DNA of 64,000 bases from Trochalopteron elliotii (lineage: Eukaryota > Chordata > Aves > Passeriformes > Leiothrichidae), in contig JANPWX010000338.1 in assembly GCA_024734555.1 (NCBI GenBank), positions 1,689,202 to 1,753,201 on the forward strand, in the 5' to 3' direction. The translations under genes were made by a program, and so were the position numbers. A model generated the notes under the pieces. The model was given only the letters and a program-made list of their open reading frames with translations. It made no database searches and was not told where the DNA came from. The stretch's first letter is position 1, and the number at the start of each line of letters is the position of its first letter. Below, piece after piece: positions 1-13,930 of the stretch.

Positions 1-92
1 TCTCTCTCTTTCTCTCTCTTTCTCTCTCTTTCTCTCTCTTTCTCTCTCTTTCTCTCTCTTTCTCTCTCTCTCTCTCTTTCTCTGTGTGTGTG
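1..92. repeat. Pyrimidine-rich microsatellite (TCTCTCTCTT)n
   Basis: Six perfect copies of the 10-base unit TCTCTCTCTT run from the window edge to base 60. A (TC)n stretch and a short (TG)n tail follow to about base 92. The strand is purely pyrimidine over the first 80 or so bases, so the other strand is a polypurine tract able to form triplex DNA. The array is cut by the window edge and its true length is unknown. Confidence 0.95.
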
Positions 93-431
93 AAATCTAA
101 AGTTCCAAGATATACAACTATTGAATTTTTTAAGAATTAATGTTAAACTCTATACTTACTGCCAAGTTACCACATAAAATGAAAATAAATGAAACACTCA
201 CACAAACATTCTGCTTACCATTTCTGTGCCCAGAAAGATTTCAGTTTTTATTGTCTCACTCAGCCAATGTGTAATGACCCAGCATTTCTGCTTGTGAACA
301 AGATTGATCTGTTGTGCAAAACTGATGATACTAATTACTCTACCTGAGGTGTTTTCTTAGGTCTCTGCCCCGTCGTTTAGTGGTGATGTGGGGGTAGGGT
401 TCCAAGGCTGAGGTGCTTGCAGTAAATCTCA

Positions 432-757
432 CAAAATCACAGAATATGCTGAGTTGTAAGAGATCCACAAGGTTCAACTCTTGGCCCTGTGCAGGACCAT
501 CCTCAAGAGTAATCCATGTACCTGAGAGCATTGTCCAAATGCTTTTTGAACTCTGTCAGGCTTGGTGCTGTGACCACTCCCCCGGAGAGCCTGCTCAAGT
601 GACCAGCCCCCCTCTGGGTGAGGAACCTGTTCCTAATATCTAACCTAAACCTCCCCTGTCACAACTTCAGGTCATTCCCTTGGGTCCTGTCACTGGTCAC
701 CAGAGAGAAGAGATCAGTGCCTGCCCCTCCTCTTCCCCTCATGAACCTCTTCATCTC
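432..757 (-). mobile_element. CR1 LINE fragment, 3' end, antisense to THRB
   Basis: The left end carries the ATCACAGAAT motif, the reverse complement of the CR1 3' terminal ATTCTGTGAT-type repeat. Diverged blocks typical of the antisense CR1 3' region follow: CAAGGTTCAACTC, then GAGGAACCTGTTCCTAATATC, then CCTGTCACTGGTCACC. Only the last 330 or so bases of the element remain, as usual for 5'-truncated copies. The short frames here are broken reverse-transcriptase-tail sequence or chance and do not encode a host protein. The right boundary is approximate. Confidence 0.85.
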
Positions 758-3700
758 AAGAGCATGCACAGGGTGCATCAGAACATGAGTGTATGATATG
801 GTTGTTAAGCTTGTAGTGTCTTGGACTTTATCTGTGTAAGAATATTGGAGGGTTTATGCCCTACAAGTTGAATATGAGTGGAATGAATGAAGAATTGGAT
901 GGGAGCTGAGTTTCTTATTCCAACACCAGCTTTCAAGTGTAACTGGATTGAAATTACTCTGCTTCTGGTTTAGAACTAGAAAAGTTTTTAGAAACCCTAA
1001 CTAAACAGAAACATGGTCTAAATTTATCATCTGGTAAATGGAGAACAGTCCTATGCTTTTGGCTCATCCACTGCATATATTCTCCATAGTAATATGACCA
1101 ATGCAAAAGCAGTTTATACCATATACTAATGTCTTGTAATTGCATGGATACAGCCTCAGAGTTACATATTATCTTTAAAACAGTGAATGGAGATGGACAG
1201 GAAATATGAGACAGACCAGACTAAGGAAGGAGAATGCAGTCTTTATTGATGGTACCTTCAGTACTCAGAAGGAATTGCACTGGTTTTTGTCACTGTGAAG
1301 TACACACAGTACAAGCAAGACTGTTCATGCCAGCCTTGCCTTGTGATTTTTTTTCAATGATGATGCACACCCTTTTGTACTAGAAGGGAAAGAAGTTAAT
1401 TAATTCCTTTACAAATACATGTGAAATACGCAATAAATAAAATGTTGTAAGAGTGCTGCTTAAGGTTATAGTGTTCATATGTCAAGCTCAGAAGAAAAGT
1501 CCAATTACAATCCCCACACAATGAATGGTTTATGTTATGTGTGCAGTGCAGGTATCATAATAGTTTTCTTCTCTTGATATATTGGTAATTTACTGAATAG
1601 TGGCATAAGGTAGTGATTTGTTTTATGCCTGTCTAAGATCATGGTTTAGTGTTAATGCTTCATATTCTTCAGACTGAAATGGTTTGGATGCCTTCTCTAT
1701 TTTCTTGAGGTCTAGTGCTATACATAAATGTATTTTACCTTACTGATTTATCAGCTTTTCATAACTGCATCTGAATTGTCTCAAATACCCATACTCAAAT
1801 ATCCCAAATCATTCAGCTTGTGTTATAGTCACTCAGACACCTTCCTCACAGCTGCCTGTCCTGTGTGATCATCTGTGCTTTTATTCTCTGACAGAAAGTC
1901 TAATTAGAGAACAATGACTTAGCTTTTGGTTTGACATACATTAAGAACTTACTACAGTACTTTCATCTACTGCTGTTGTCTTATCCAAGTGTTATAAGTA
2001 TCTCTTGTTTTTCTCCAGTTAACTCCCCAGCTCTCTCAGAGGTGAAATGCTCTGTCCATTAGCCATATAAAACATTGTTGTCTAGGCGGGGAAGAGAAGA
2101 GTTATTTCTCTTAGTCAGCCTAGTTTGGGAATTTGAAGAGACAGAATGTAATTAATTATCAAGCTTGAATTTTGGCCAAGGCTCTATTAGAGATGAGAGT
2201 TACAGTTTATGAATTTCTTTCATTCTTGTGATGATAGGATGAGCAGGAGGGAGACGAGAGTAAGGTTTTATGCAAACATAGAAGTTTGGACTCTTGCTGT
2301 GGCAGTGTGTTTCAGTTGTCATCATGTTAAACTGGACTGTTTTATGTGGCTGTGGCAGGAGAATGGGGGGTAAAAATGATAGCACAGCTTAGAATGAAAT
2401 TGTTTGCAGGGGAAAAACTGGTTAATTATACATAAATCAAGCTCACAAAAACCAACCAGAGCATGAAAGAGCTACAGTGCATGCCCTCTGCCTTTCACAG
2501 ACTCTTTCCAATTCACTTGGTGCTTTGTGTTGCTTTTCTGAGGCAATTCTTTTCCCTTTATGTGTACCAACACACATTTTGTCATAGTTTGTTGATGGTA
2601 ATTTTGGGACCACATCTAGCAAGTCTCTAGTAGGCTGTTTAGCAATTAGATGAAATATAAATCAAGAAGTTGCTGTTATATTTTAATAAGTTATATTTTA
2701 ATTCCTCTGCTATGTCTAGAGTTAATTTTGTAGGGAAGGAATAATCACAGAGACAAGTACTGAGACTGAACACATCCAGAACTGGAGGGGAGGAGAAGCT
2801 ATTTGTCCACCAAGACCATTTTTCTGCCGTGTTACTGGGAGCATATGCCACATCAGCCAGCACTAAAGGAAATAGTCTTATGCAATGGAGAAACAGGACT
2901 GGAGAGTAGATGACCTGTCTTTGACAAATACCTCTCTTGTGAATTTTCAGTTGTGCTACTTTTTACCATTAAAATTCCTCAAATGTTATCTACTAGTTTA
3001 TATTAAAGTGATGGAAGAAAGTAATTCAGGGTTCTAACTTTTCAGAATCTCTTGCTCTTATGAATTTGTCTTCTTAAATGCATGGTATGCTAAGTCCCAA
3101 TATGTTTTGGCTCTTATATAATAACAAAATAATAATTCACAGAGAATGACATCTGTTTTTCTTCTAAGTAAATGCTTGGATTCTGAAAAGGTTGTAGTGG
3201 TGTGCTGTGTAATGATTCCACCTTCCTTGTAAAACAAGATGTACTTTGTCCTGTTAAAATTAGAACTACTTAAGAGATGCCACCCTTACTGTGAAATTGC
3301 AAATTCTCTCTCCTGGGAGAAGGTGATTTTCCTTGCTGAAGGAAAATTGACATTGATAAGCATATAACCCATGAAAATAGTGTTGTCATAAATGGATATT
3401 GAAGTTTCTATCAGTGGGAATAAATAATACTGTAGGGGGTAGGAAGAAAAGCAGGATGCAACTGCATGGCCAGCGTTCCTCTCCATCTTTAGGACTAATT
3501 CATCACATAACCAACTAGTTGTGTGAAGTGGAATTCACTGTTGAAAGGAGAACAGGTGAATGAGATGAAGAAGGTGAGCTGAAAATTGAGAGAAAAAAAA
3601 TCTGTGTATCTTTCAAAGACTGATCACCGGGTACAACCTTGAACCCCCACTCACAGGAAGTTTTCTACCTTACTTTGTTCCATTTCAGCTCCGGACTGTG

Positions 3701-6700
3701 GTGTAGTTGCACATGCAATGCCCTCTATCTGTTGAGCAACCAACACAAGAAAGTTCAATAATTAACCAACACTTGGCTACTGATCAAACATCACAGCAGA
3801 AATCGGTGAAAACCATCACAAGCTCTTCTGTGCTGAGGCAGATTACCCATCCCACTCTTTGCCCACAGAGGACCCAGTTCAGGGCTGCCCTGTCTTTGCC
3901 ACTGCCCTCTGACACTGGGTGTGCTGGCATGGTGCAGATCTGGTGGAGCAAACTCACCAGGGCAGGCTCCCAGCTGCGGCTGCTCCAAAGGCAGAGGCAT
4001 GACGGTTTTTGCCCACTCAGATTCTCTGCTGCTGCTATGGCTGGGTAAAAGGTGCTGTGTGCCAGGCTACACAGTAGCTACAAAATAAACACACAGTTTG
4101 ACCTTCTGAAGGGTTTTATTTAATGTTTTGTTCTTACTCCTGATGAGTAGCTCCTGCCTCCTCTCCACAGGACTGATGAAATGAAGTTGTACATAGCTGG
4201 ATTTGTAATGAAACAGGGAAGATTTTCAAAGGCATATTTCCTTTAAGATATTCTGTAAAACTATCTACCTGATTGCTGTGAGAGGTACCTCAAGACCACG
4301 TTTCTCATTTTTAATATGTACATTTCTAGTCATGGAAACAGGGGGTGTATTTTTATATAAGTGTTAAAAGGATCTTTTCCCGATAAACAGAGGTTTATTT
4401 CTGACTGCAGTTTCGGGGGATGTTTCAAGTCTCAGTAACAGGACACCTCTGGGGAGTGGCCTAAATATTTAGGAGCAGCATGTTTTAGTCAGTATCTGAG
4501 AACATTAGCTTTGAGTTGTACGTTTCTGACTTAAAAAGTTATTATATCCTTTTAAGTACATTTTATTCTTGCTTAAGTGCTGCACACATACAACAAACAG
4601 AGTTTGCAAAGTCAAGTGGTGTACCCCACCCATGACCCTATTTCCTTTCATCATAAACTCATTATCAGTCAGCTAAATCCTCTTCTTTTAAATCTCTTCT
4701 TCAGGGGATCCTACTCTCTTCTTATGCATAAGTGGTCTATATGGGCCAGATATACCTTATTTCTCCTCTTTCCAGCAGTTTTTCCCTGCTGGAGTCAGCA
4801 GGGTCAGCCTGGTCCCATTCTCTGTGCTGCCTAACCTCCATCCTGGGCTGTGTCACAGGCTGCAAAGGTATCTCACCTTCCTCTCTTCATATGAGGATAA
4901 TGCTTGTCAGTGGAACCCAACATTAAACCCAGTATCCAGCACCTCTCACAGACTTGCAGACATTTGGAGTGTCATCACATTTGAACTGATTTTAACTGGC
5001 CTGGCAAGAGCCACTTCCCTGACTGAAATGTACTCTCTGCTATTTAAAACAAGAGGGGTATTTGAATTCTTGAAGATAATATTTCCTCATTGTAAAACAG
5101 TGTCTTTTTTTTTTTCCTGGCTTCTATCTTGGAAATAAGTGAGCCATTTTGGTTAATGTGAGAAAAAAATAGCCTGAACCACACATCCAGTGTGGAAAGT
5201 TTCAGCCCAAACAATCAGTCTGGCAAAACTATAAGCAAGTGAAAATCAGATTTATAGGAAGCATTGGATAATCCTTAGTAACCATCTGTGTCACAGCTCC
5301 CACCTGTGTGTCTTGAATTCATAAGACTGGTTTCTTTTCAATATGCATGCAATTTGCACGCTCTCTCATCCAATGTATTCTGCTGAAATGCATATCACTT
5401 AAATAAATAATCCACTTAACATGTGTAAGAATCACTCCATCTAAATATGACTGCAGCTAATCGCATGTGTTGTTAAACCTGTTAATTGCTTATCATCTGT
5501 TTGCGTAGATTGCATTTTATAACAGCAAATGGAGGACCAAATGCTCAGTTATCCTTTATAATTTTTCCTCTTAGACATGTTTTAATAATTATAAAATTTT
5601 TGTCCATCCTCAAAAACATACAGTAAATTTATAATATAAAAGCTCAGTAATTGACATGCTATTGTGACACAGAAAGCTTTTTAGCAATTAATGGTTCAGG
5701 AAAACAATAAGTTAGTGCAAAGCCTTGAGTCTTCATTCTCCTAATACATCATTCTGTTTATTTCTATACTGTGTTGTTCGCAGTGGGAGTCAGAGGAAGC
5801 CTTTGGCTGAATATTCTCTACCCCTAGCTAAGAGACTCTGTTGTGTTTTCATTACATTTGCCTCACATAATCACTCACTGTTAATTTCAAAAAGCCTTTG
5901 ATATTTCTGCATGTGTGTGTCCTAAACAATAAGCTGATCCATAATGCAGCATGATTTATTGCCTTCTGACCTTACACACAGCTTCTCCTTGTGGAAAACA
6001 GCTTATGAATCTGGGTGTTAACTGCAGCTTGAGTAGCACAGAAAACTTTCTTCCTGTGTGCAGTACTTGCATTCCTAGGCAAGGTCAGTGATCTGGTCAA
6101 GTGAGGCTTTTTTGTTTGGATGGCCTGTCTTGCCCACATTCCTTATAATAATTTTTTTCCTATATTCAAGTATGCTTCCCAAACTAAGTCTGTGTGTGTG
6201 GGGAAGTCTCAGTATTTACTGTGACTGCAGGCTAGTGTTGCAGTGCATCTAGGCTGAGTACTCCTAGGACCAGATGGAAAACGCCAGTGTGCTATGGAAA
6301 AACAACAGCAAGCATGAACACCTTTCCTTCAGCTTGTTTGTTTTGCTGGGTTCACATTGTGCCACCAGAACAAGTCTGATGTAAGGGCAGGAAGGCTGAA
6401 ACTTGCCAGGGGGATGTGGAGAAGAAAGGTGGTGTGCAGAGAACATTGCCTTAAAGCTTATAATTTTCAGAGAAGCTGTCTGCAGGAATGCTGTAGGCGT
6501 GGAAGAATAATGATTTCAGGAGGCTGCACTGGCTGTACCTTGGGATATACACCCATTTGTGGGATGTTGTCACAATGTTGTAGGTAGAACTGTTTAAGTG
6601 GTCTAACTGAACCCAGAAAATCATTGCCCAGCATTTAAAAGTTGGAGTTAGGAATTTGACTCCAGGAATCTTTGCTACTTAATTCTCTGCTAGATAGAGT

Positions 6701-9700
6701 AGATACCTGTTGTGTAAGGCACACAGGAAGGAAAGGGTTAGAAGAAAGTAAGTAAGCAAAGAATTTGGAAATGTAGTATCTTTGCACAGGACAGATGATC
6801 GAAGTCTGCTAGAAACCCTTTGTGAGAGAAAGAATGTGCAGTTAAAATAGTAATTTGTTGTTCAGGCAGGTTCTTTTGGAAGAAGGTGGCTGACTGAGTC
6901 TCCAGGTGCTAATGGTGAGAGTGGCAGTGGTTACTTTCCTGGTTCTGCTCACTATTGTGGCTTGGCCAGTTTTTCCTCTGTCAGTCTTTTCAAGGTGGGC
7001 AGAGCCAAGGAGGATTTTACAATGGCACCATGCCTTGCAGCCAGTTCCAGAGTAAATGGAAATAATGGAAAAAGTAATAAGAAGGCAGCAGTAGTGGGGC
7101 AGGGAGAGAAAAAAAGGAGAGTTCAGTGGTACTGCCCTGTTCTGTGGGAATAAAGGATCACACATTAGGGGAAAAGCTGGCTGTCATATGTATGGAGATC
7201 TGCCACACACATGTGCTGATCATGGTCAGTGACCTCATCCATATGCAGGCCTGGATATCACAGTGGTTAGGATTTGCCAGCCAAGGACTGACTCTGGAGG
7301 AAAGTGAAAGCTGGCTGGTTTTGGCAGAGAATCCCCACTCTTTGCGGAGTCACTTGGAATCTTGTGAAGGCAATGAATCTTAGAGTCTTTTCTTTGCAGG
7401 GCTTTAAAGGTGGATGGCAGATGAAATAAGTTCATTTACTGGTTATTTAATTCCTCAACTAAATCTGCTTTCTATTTGTACCTGCATGAGCTCACTGATT
7501 TGCATTCCTGTAACATGCTCTTTCTCTTTTATTTTTTTGGGCTATCTTACTGTAAAGTCCCCAAAATCCAATACCCCACTAAGTCCATTGAGACGCAGAG
7601 GAATGGTGGTACCTGTTCCATGTGCAGGCTGATGAGAATGACCTTGGAAAGGGTCATGGCACTCTGGATCAGCAATACAAGTCTAGGCTGAGGCCTCTAT
7701 CCCTGCAGGTGCTCTCAGTTGCATGTGGGGTCATCAAGCTCTTTTATGTGAGCTGGGACTTGTTCTGTAACTCAGCATTTCTGGGCAGGGAAAGGCATGC
7801 TAACAGGACTGCTCTTTCCCAGCAGTGAGCAGTGCTGCTCAGCTCTGTCCAGAACGTGCCAAGTCCTCATTAACATCTTTTGACTACTCTTGACATAGTT
7901 CTGGGATGGCAGTGGTTGGCATTTCCATTTAGAGGGGCTGATTTGTAGTTTCCTTTCATAGTTCTGCATCTAGCAGTCCTTGCTAAAGCATACAGTGAGT
8001 ATGTATGAAATTCTCCTGTGGTCCCCACAGCTCTGCAGTAAAGGCAGAACTGCGTAAAGATCCCAAGAGACAGAGCATTTTCCCATAAATTCTTTGCCCT
8101 GTCTGTTTTCAAATTAACTGGTGATGGATGAGGGGGAAGAGGAAGAAAAAGAATAGCATAATAAAACTCCCCCATTGCATCACTTGAAATTCTCAAGGAA
8201 TGTTCGTAAAAATCGATGTTGGTTCTCCTCAGGCTGCTGGGGGGCACAAGTCTTTAATCAATTAAATTCTCTTTTTTAGACCTTTTTTTTTTAGCAAGGC
8301 TTCCTAAATGTCTTTGTGCTGTTACGTGTGCCTGGTATTACTTTTTTAGCTAAAATAATCGTATAAGTTTTGCATAGTTTAAGTATATACTAGATAAGCA
8401 AATAATAATGGGAAACATGAAAGTATGGTTCACATTAGGAATTTAAAGTCGATGTAATCTGAATGGGAGCCACATAAGTTTGAATTGTTTGGCTAGTTTA
8501 GTTCATGCAATTGGGAAAATAATAGAAAGGAAATCTAAGTATGTGTGGTACATTTGGTTATTGTGGGTAAAGTAGAATATCATCTAAAATTGCGTATTTC
8601 TTTTTTTGATAATCCTTTCCAGTCTTGGGGGGCAATCAAGATAAAATAAGATCTGTGAACTGCCATTTTCCCTGTAAGCTGTAAAAAACTTATTCTGGTA
8701 ATTTGTTCATGAGTAGGTGAACATGGCTGTTCTTATTGTAGCCCTAATTTTCATTTTGAATAAGGATATTAATCTGGCAGGCTTGATTATACTTGATTTG
8801 TGTTTCAAAAGAAAAAAAAACAACTGGTGGGATATGTGTAGGCCAGATAGGAATAATTTTATCTGAAGATACTCACTTCTTTAATAACAAGTCATCCCTT
8901 CTTCTCAGTGTGGTTTATCCCACTACTTTTTTCACCCATTTCAACTTCACCAAGGGCTGGTATCCTGAGAAGACCTTCATTCCTTGCATTTTGTGTCTGA
9001 CCTCCCAACAGTAGTACTTGTTTACCTAGGGAGATAATTGTTTTCTGGAGAGCATCCAGCTGATAACTTACTTTTTCATTAGACTCCTTTTTCCTATTAG
9101 TTATCTCCTGTTAGTTGATCTGTGTCATTTGATAAAACTAATTAGGTAATAAAAGACTGTTTCTGAGCTCCTCCCTTTAATTTTGGCATGGTGAAATGTG
9201 CTTCTTGGCACCTTGCTCTTTCCACATAAAGACAGCCTTCAGTTGACAAACAACATTAATCCAAAAGAAAACAAGCCAGTTCACGCATCCTCTCTTGATA
9301 TATCCTTGTGCCAGAACAAAATAGTTCCTAACAAATTATTTGTACCAAAGATAGTGACATAACCCTGGCTCTGTTTTAGAGTTTTGCAAATGTTTGCAGA
9401 GCTTCTGAAGAGGCCAGGCTAAAAATACTCAATGAAACCATTCAGAATTCTACTAAAAGCATTTTGTTTCCTAGGACTTTCCTCCCTTCTGAAAATGCCC
9501 TCCCACAGCTGCATGGCATTTATTAGAAGGTGATGAAGGTATAAGGTAGGAAATCACATTTTATATTTTATTTTAAAATTTAGGCTAATTTTCTGCCTTC
9601 CATTTTAGATTACGTACATTTTTGTTAAGAAAGGGATATTTCAATGGTAGGTACGCTTATAATTAGCTACAAATTGAAGTATATTCATCTAATGAAAAAG

Positions 9701-12700
9701 GCTGATCAGATTGTCCTTTATGAAAGTGTTCAGTGTGAAGGTTTGAGGTGTCATGGTATGCAGCATTTCAAAGATAAATGGCCAAGAATTGGCACTCCTT
9801 TATGGACAATGGCCTCTGCTGCACCCTGATGATGTAGGAATTTTCTGAGGATGCTGGTGGGGTTTTTTTTCTTGATTTCTGCACCCCAGAACAAAATTCT
9901 TCTTCAAAGTTTACTTTGGGAAGAGTATAGAACATGCTGTGCTCAGATGCGAGACTTGAAGAAATCACTGCAGTGATTTTCCATTCAGCCCAGAGAAAAT
10001 CTATCACAGCCAGTGAAATTAGACTAACAAAAGGATCTCCAAAAGTAGCTGTTTTGTGGTTTACACTCAGAAATGTCATCTCTCTTAAAAGAATGGCCTC
10101 TACCTGTTTGCTGTTAAATGCAAGCAGTGCTTTGGTCAGGTTTGAAGAATTGTTTTGGTATTAGTTGTATGTTTACTGTGTGTTGTATTTACTTCCATCT
10201 CAGAAAGATCTACCATGGGGATGTTCATGTTGTGCTTGCAGAGCTTTGGAGTATTACATCTTCTGGGATGCAAGAGCCCCAAAATAGCAGTGTATGAAAT
10301 TTTAAAAGCAGTGGTATGATAAACCTTTTGTGAGGTTTGTGAGTCATGTGATAAATAAATGATGGAAGTGATGGTGAGAGTCAGTTACAGTAACAAGAAG
10401 TGACTGTTTGGAAAACTAAGGGGAAATAAATGTTTGTACTTTCATTTGTCCTAATTAGATTCAGAAAAGGTTTTGACTTGCTTTTTGCCCCTGAACATTT
10501 TTTATCATCTTCTCTAGATAGCCAATAGTGACTCATGGGCATTCAGCTAAGATGCCTGAGATGGTTATTATCCTCTGGAGCTGCTGCTTTTCCTGACAGG
10601 AACTGTCCTGAGATACTGCAGTTTACAATCTACCATAATATTAACTACAACATATTTTGTCTATTTTGACTATCATACCTTGTACCTCAAGCAGAGTTGA
10701 TTTTGCATTTCTAACATAAAACATAAGAGCTTTCCAAGCAAATGGCAGTTACCACTGCAAGGGAATCGAAAGCGTGGACTACCCTGCCGTTGTGTCAAAT
10801 CTGATAATTGGTTTTCACACATAAGCAGCTCTGGAAATCCAGACTACCAAGCCTGTTTGTCCTGTGTGCTTTACTTTAATGTACTGCTCATTTTCACTTC
10901 AGACAGTTTCTTAGCCCTCCTGGCTGAAATTCAGTGCCACAAGAAGACCCTATCAAAGCCTTGCTCAAATTGTTCCAGTGCTGTGTATAGTGGTGTGCCA
11001 GTGAATTGTATCCTGCATGACGTGATCTTCATCTTACTGTGAACAAATTCTCCAGGATTACAGATTTGCTAAGAGGTAGCATTGGGAGTCTCTGTATTTA
11101 TGGGCAGCCCTGTGGTGCCCAGCAGCATGACACTCATTTTCCCTCAGGATCCTTTCCCTGTCTGGGCTCTGTGCTGTCCACCCCTGTTGTAAGTGAAGAT
11201 GTGGAGCAGTGCCAGAGGTGCTCTTGCCAGCAGGGTTACGGGCTCATTTTGGATGGACCCCAGAAGAAGGGCAAGATAAGGAATAGAGGAGGCTATAGCG
11301 CAGTTTTGAATGGAGTTGCTCTTGTTTTCTCTGCCTTGGCTCAGTGTTTAGCCATGGTCTCTGCGCAGCTGTCAAGATCCAATCTATGGGAAGGGAGAGA
11401 GACTGCTTGGCTCACACTGCTGTACTCCTGTCCCAGGCACTGCAAAAATAAATGAGGAAGTGCTGTGGAGCAGAAGCACTGCTCTGGATGTCCTGGCAGG
11501 AGACAGCATAGCACCTCTGCTGCTTTCTTGGCTGGACAGGTTGACAGAACTCACCTGCCTGCTGCTCATTTTTGCTGCTGATGTACAACTGATGGAAGAA
11601 GCAAACCTTTCCCACTCCACCCTGGCACATGAAGACAATGCAATTTAATATAAACATGTCCTTTTCACTGCTTATTAAAACAAAGCTGTTAACATATTGT
11701 GGATTAAACCATTAATATTCACATTTTTACTCCTGTGGGGTCCACAAACACTATCTGTACATGGAATTAACCTGTAGGTGAATTGTGTCTTTAGTAGCTA
11801 ACTACTGTGCAGCATTTTCCGAATTCATGAGAAATCCTTCTGCAATTCAGGATTGTTTTTTCTAGTAGGGATTGCTGTTGTGACACTAGATTCTTTTCAG
11901 GTTTGACTGCATTGTGCTTAGATGAGACAATTATTGTTACGTTGGATTTTTTTTGAATGAGCACATCGGAGAAATGCCTAAACTCATCTGAAAATTAGAA
12001 GAGGAAAAACACACCCTATTTTACTGCCATGCTATGTGAGCTCCACTGACAGTTCAGCAGTCAATGATGTTTTACAGTGCTTTTGTTTGGTGCTAAAAAA
12101 AAAAATTCTGATTTATGCCCAAGTTACATAGAATACATATAAGAGCTAAAACTGAGTATATGTCTTGCAAAGGAGAAATAAAATTGGAAGGAAAATACAC
12201 TAAATTGTGGTGTGAGTGGGTTGTGGCAGTGACTTTCTTCTATGCAAAATTTAAGATAAAAGATGAAAAATGCTAAAAGCTAAGTAACAGCTGGTGCTGG
12301 TAAACAGTATTTGTCTTCAAAGAGCCATAGGGATTTTAATGAATTTCAAAAGATCCATAAGTGAAAGAGATGATTTGGCTTGACTTGCAGATACTGATGC
12401 TGAAGCAAAGAACTTAAGTGTCCAGAGCAGAGCCAAAATGAAATCTGACTCAGGTATTGCTGGTCTCTCTCCTTGTTCTCCAGCTGCTTGACTGTCAAGG
12501 CAGACTGACACAAAACTGTCAGCAAGTTGTCCCTGATTTTTTTTTTCTTTTAGCAGTTAGAAACTTTGATTCTCTGCGACAGACAGCGTTTGTACTACAG
12601 ATGCATGGAAGTGGTTTGAGCATGTCTGCTTGTAAATATATTTTATTTTTAGAAACTGCACAGTTTTCCCGTTCTTACCATTTCCTGTGGTTTTACTCTG

Positions 12701-13700
12701 GAGCATGATGGTTGAAGAAGACTATTTGTGTGATTAAGGTATGAGAATAGCAACTGTAGGTCTTGGGTTTACAGTTGCAAGTCAGATGTGACGGTCAGTC
12801 CCTGAAGTGTAGTAGCAACAAGTGACCTTCTTCACCTATAAAAGAATATTTGTCCTATTAGAAATGTGTAGGAGAAGTGAGAGTTCATTAATATTTTAAA
12901 AGCCCTGTGGGATCCATGTAAGGAAAGTGTCCGTAGAAGTGATATTAAATCAGTGAGAGTGTAGAAACAGTGCATTCACCTGTAGTAAGCAGTGAGAGAA
13001 TTAAGCTAAACAGGAACACGACGCACTGGAATAAGTGTTGACACATGGAGTTAATTGAGAACAATTAGGTCTGCATAGACAAAATCTACATAGCCCGTTT
13101 GATGCATGACATTATGTGAGTAAAGGGTGCAAGATTAGACCTTTTGTTTACAGATTTACCTAATGCTTTGAACTGTTTGGATGAATGGTGTTACACAAAT
13201 GTTAGTCATAATTATTATTTAATTATGACCGCATGTTTACTTTGAACATAGTCCTATGCTTAATATGTAGGAAAGCCAGGATAATGTTGCAGCTTCAGTG
13301 TGTGGGCTACTGTTTGCCAAGCAGCGTTTCCCTAATGGCTTCTCCTTCCATGGGATGAAAATGCCTCCCTGAACAGTGGAGTTACACCAGTTGTGGTATG
13401 TAATAGGCAAATAGCTTGCATAAGAATACCATCAGCTAGAACATTTTGGAATATGCATCTGAGATATAATGCTAACTTAGTAAAATTGATGCTATTAAGT
13501 GTGCTGCTTGTATATCATTTCAAAATCCCTGAGATGCCAGTATTTCATTCTGTTTCCATTGAGAGTGCAGAAAGCAAATTTCATAGTATGATTCATAATA
13601 TAGGAGTGCTACAGAATTTCTGTAATTCGTGTGTTGCTACTTTAATTTGCATTTAAATGTTTAAACTGTTATAAAATTGAAGATTCTTTAAACTTTTTTT
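758..13700. other. Non-coding DNA, no supported gene
   Basis: About 13 kb of AT-rich sequence. The longest open frames are about 110-140 codons; they overlap on both strands, lack recognisable domains and look like chance. I see no tRNA, rRNA or CRISPR-like structure. By its position upstream of THRB exons on the + strand, it is probably part of the long THRB 5' intron region or the gene's upstream flank. The segment around 5440-5770 is rich in homeodomain-type TAAT/ATTA cores and may be a conserved non-coding element. Confidence 0.6.
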
Positions 13701-13800
13701 NNNNNNNNNNNNNNNNNNNNNNNNNNNNNNNNNNNNNNNNNNNNNNNNNNNNNNNNNNNNNNNNNNNNNNNNNNNNNNNNNNNNNNNNNNNNNNNNNNNN
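13701..13800. other. Assembly gap of exactly 100 N
   Basis: A run of exactly 100 N, the convention for a gap of unknown size. It is flanked by a T-run on the left and a T/G-rich array on the right, so the gap was probably caused by low-complexity sequence. The frame read across it on the minus strand is an artefact. Confidence 0.98.
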
Positions 13801-13930
13801 GGTTTTTTTCTGGTTTTTTTCTGGTTTTTTTCTGGTTTTTTTCTGGTTTTTTTCTGGTTTTTTTTTTTTTGTTTTTTTTGTTTTTTTTGGGTTTTTTTTT
13901 TTGTTGTTGTTGTTGTTGTTTTTTGGGGGG
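13801..13930. repeat. T-rich minisatellite (GGTTTTTTTCT)n grading into poly-T/G
   Basis: The array has several copies of an approximately 10-11 base unit, GG plus a T-run plus CT, between 13801 and 13857. It then degrades into T-runs broken by single G, a (GTT)n stretch near 13902-13918, and a run of G at about 13925-13931. Together with the T-run left of the gap, this suggests one longer low-complexity array that the assembly did not resolve. Confidence 0.9.

Noticed and set aside
413..643. 76-codon frame
   Set aside because: It lies almost wholly in an antisense CR1 fragment.
11039..11455. 138-codon frame
   Set aside because: No domain recognised; opposing frames overlap it and it looks like chance.
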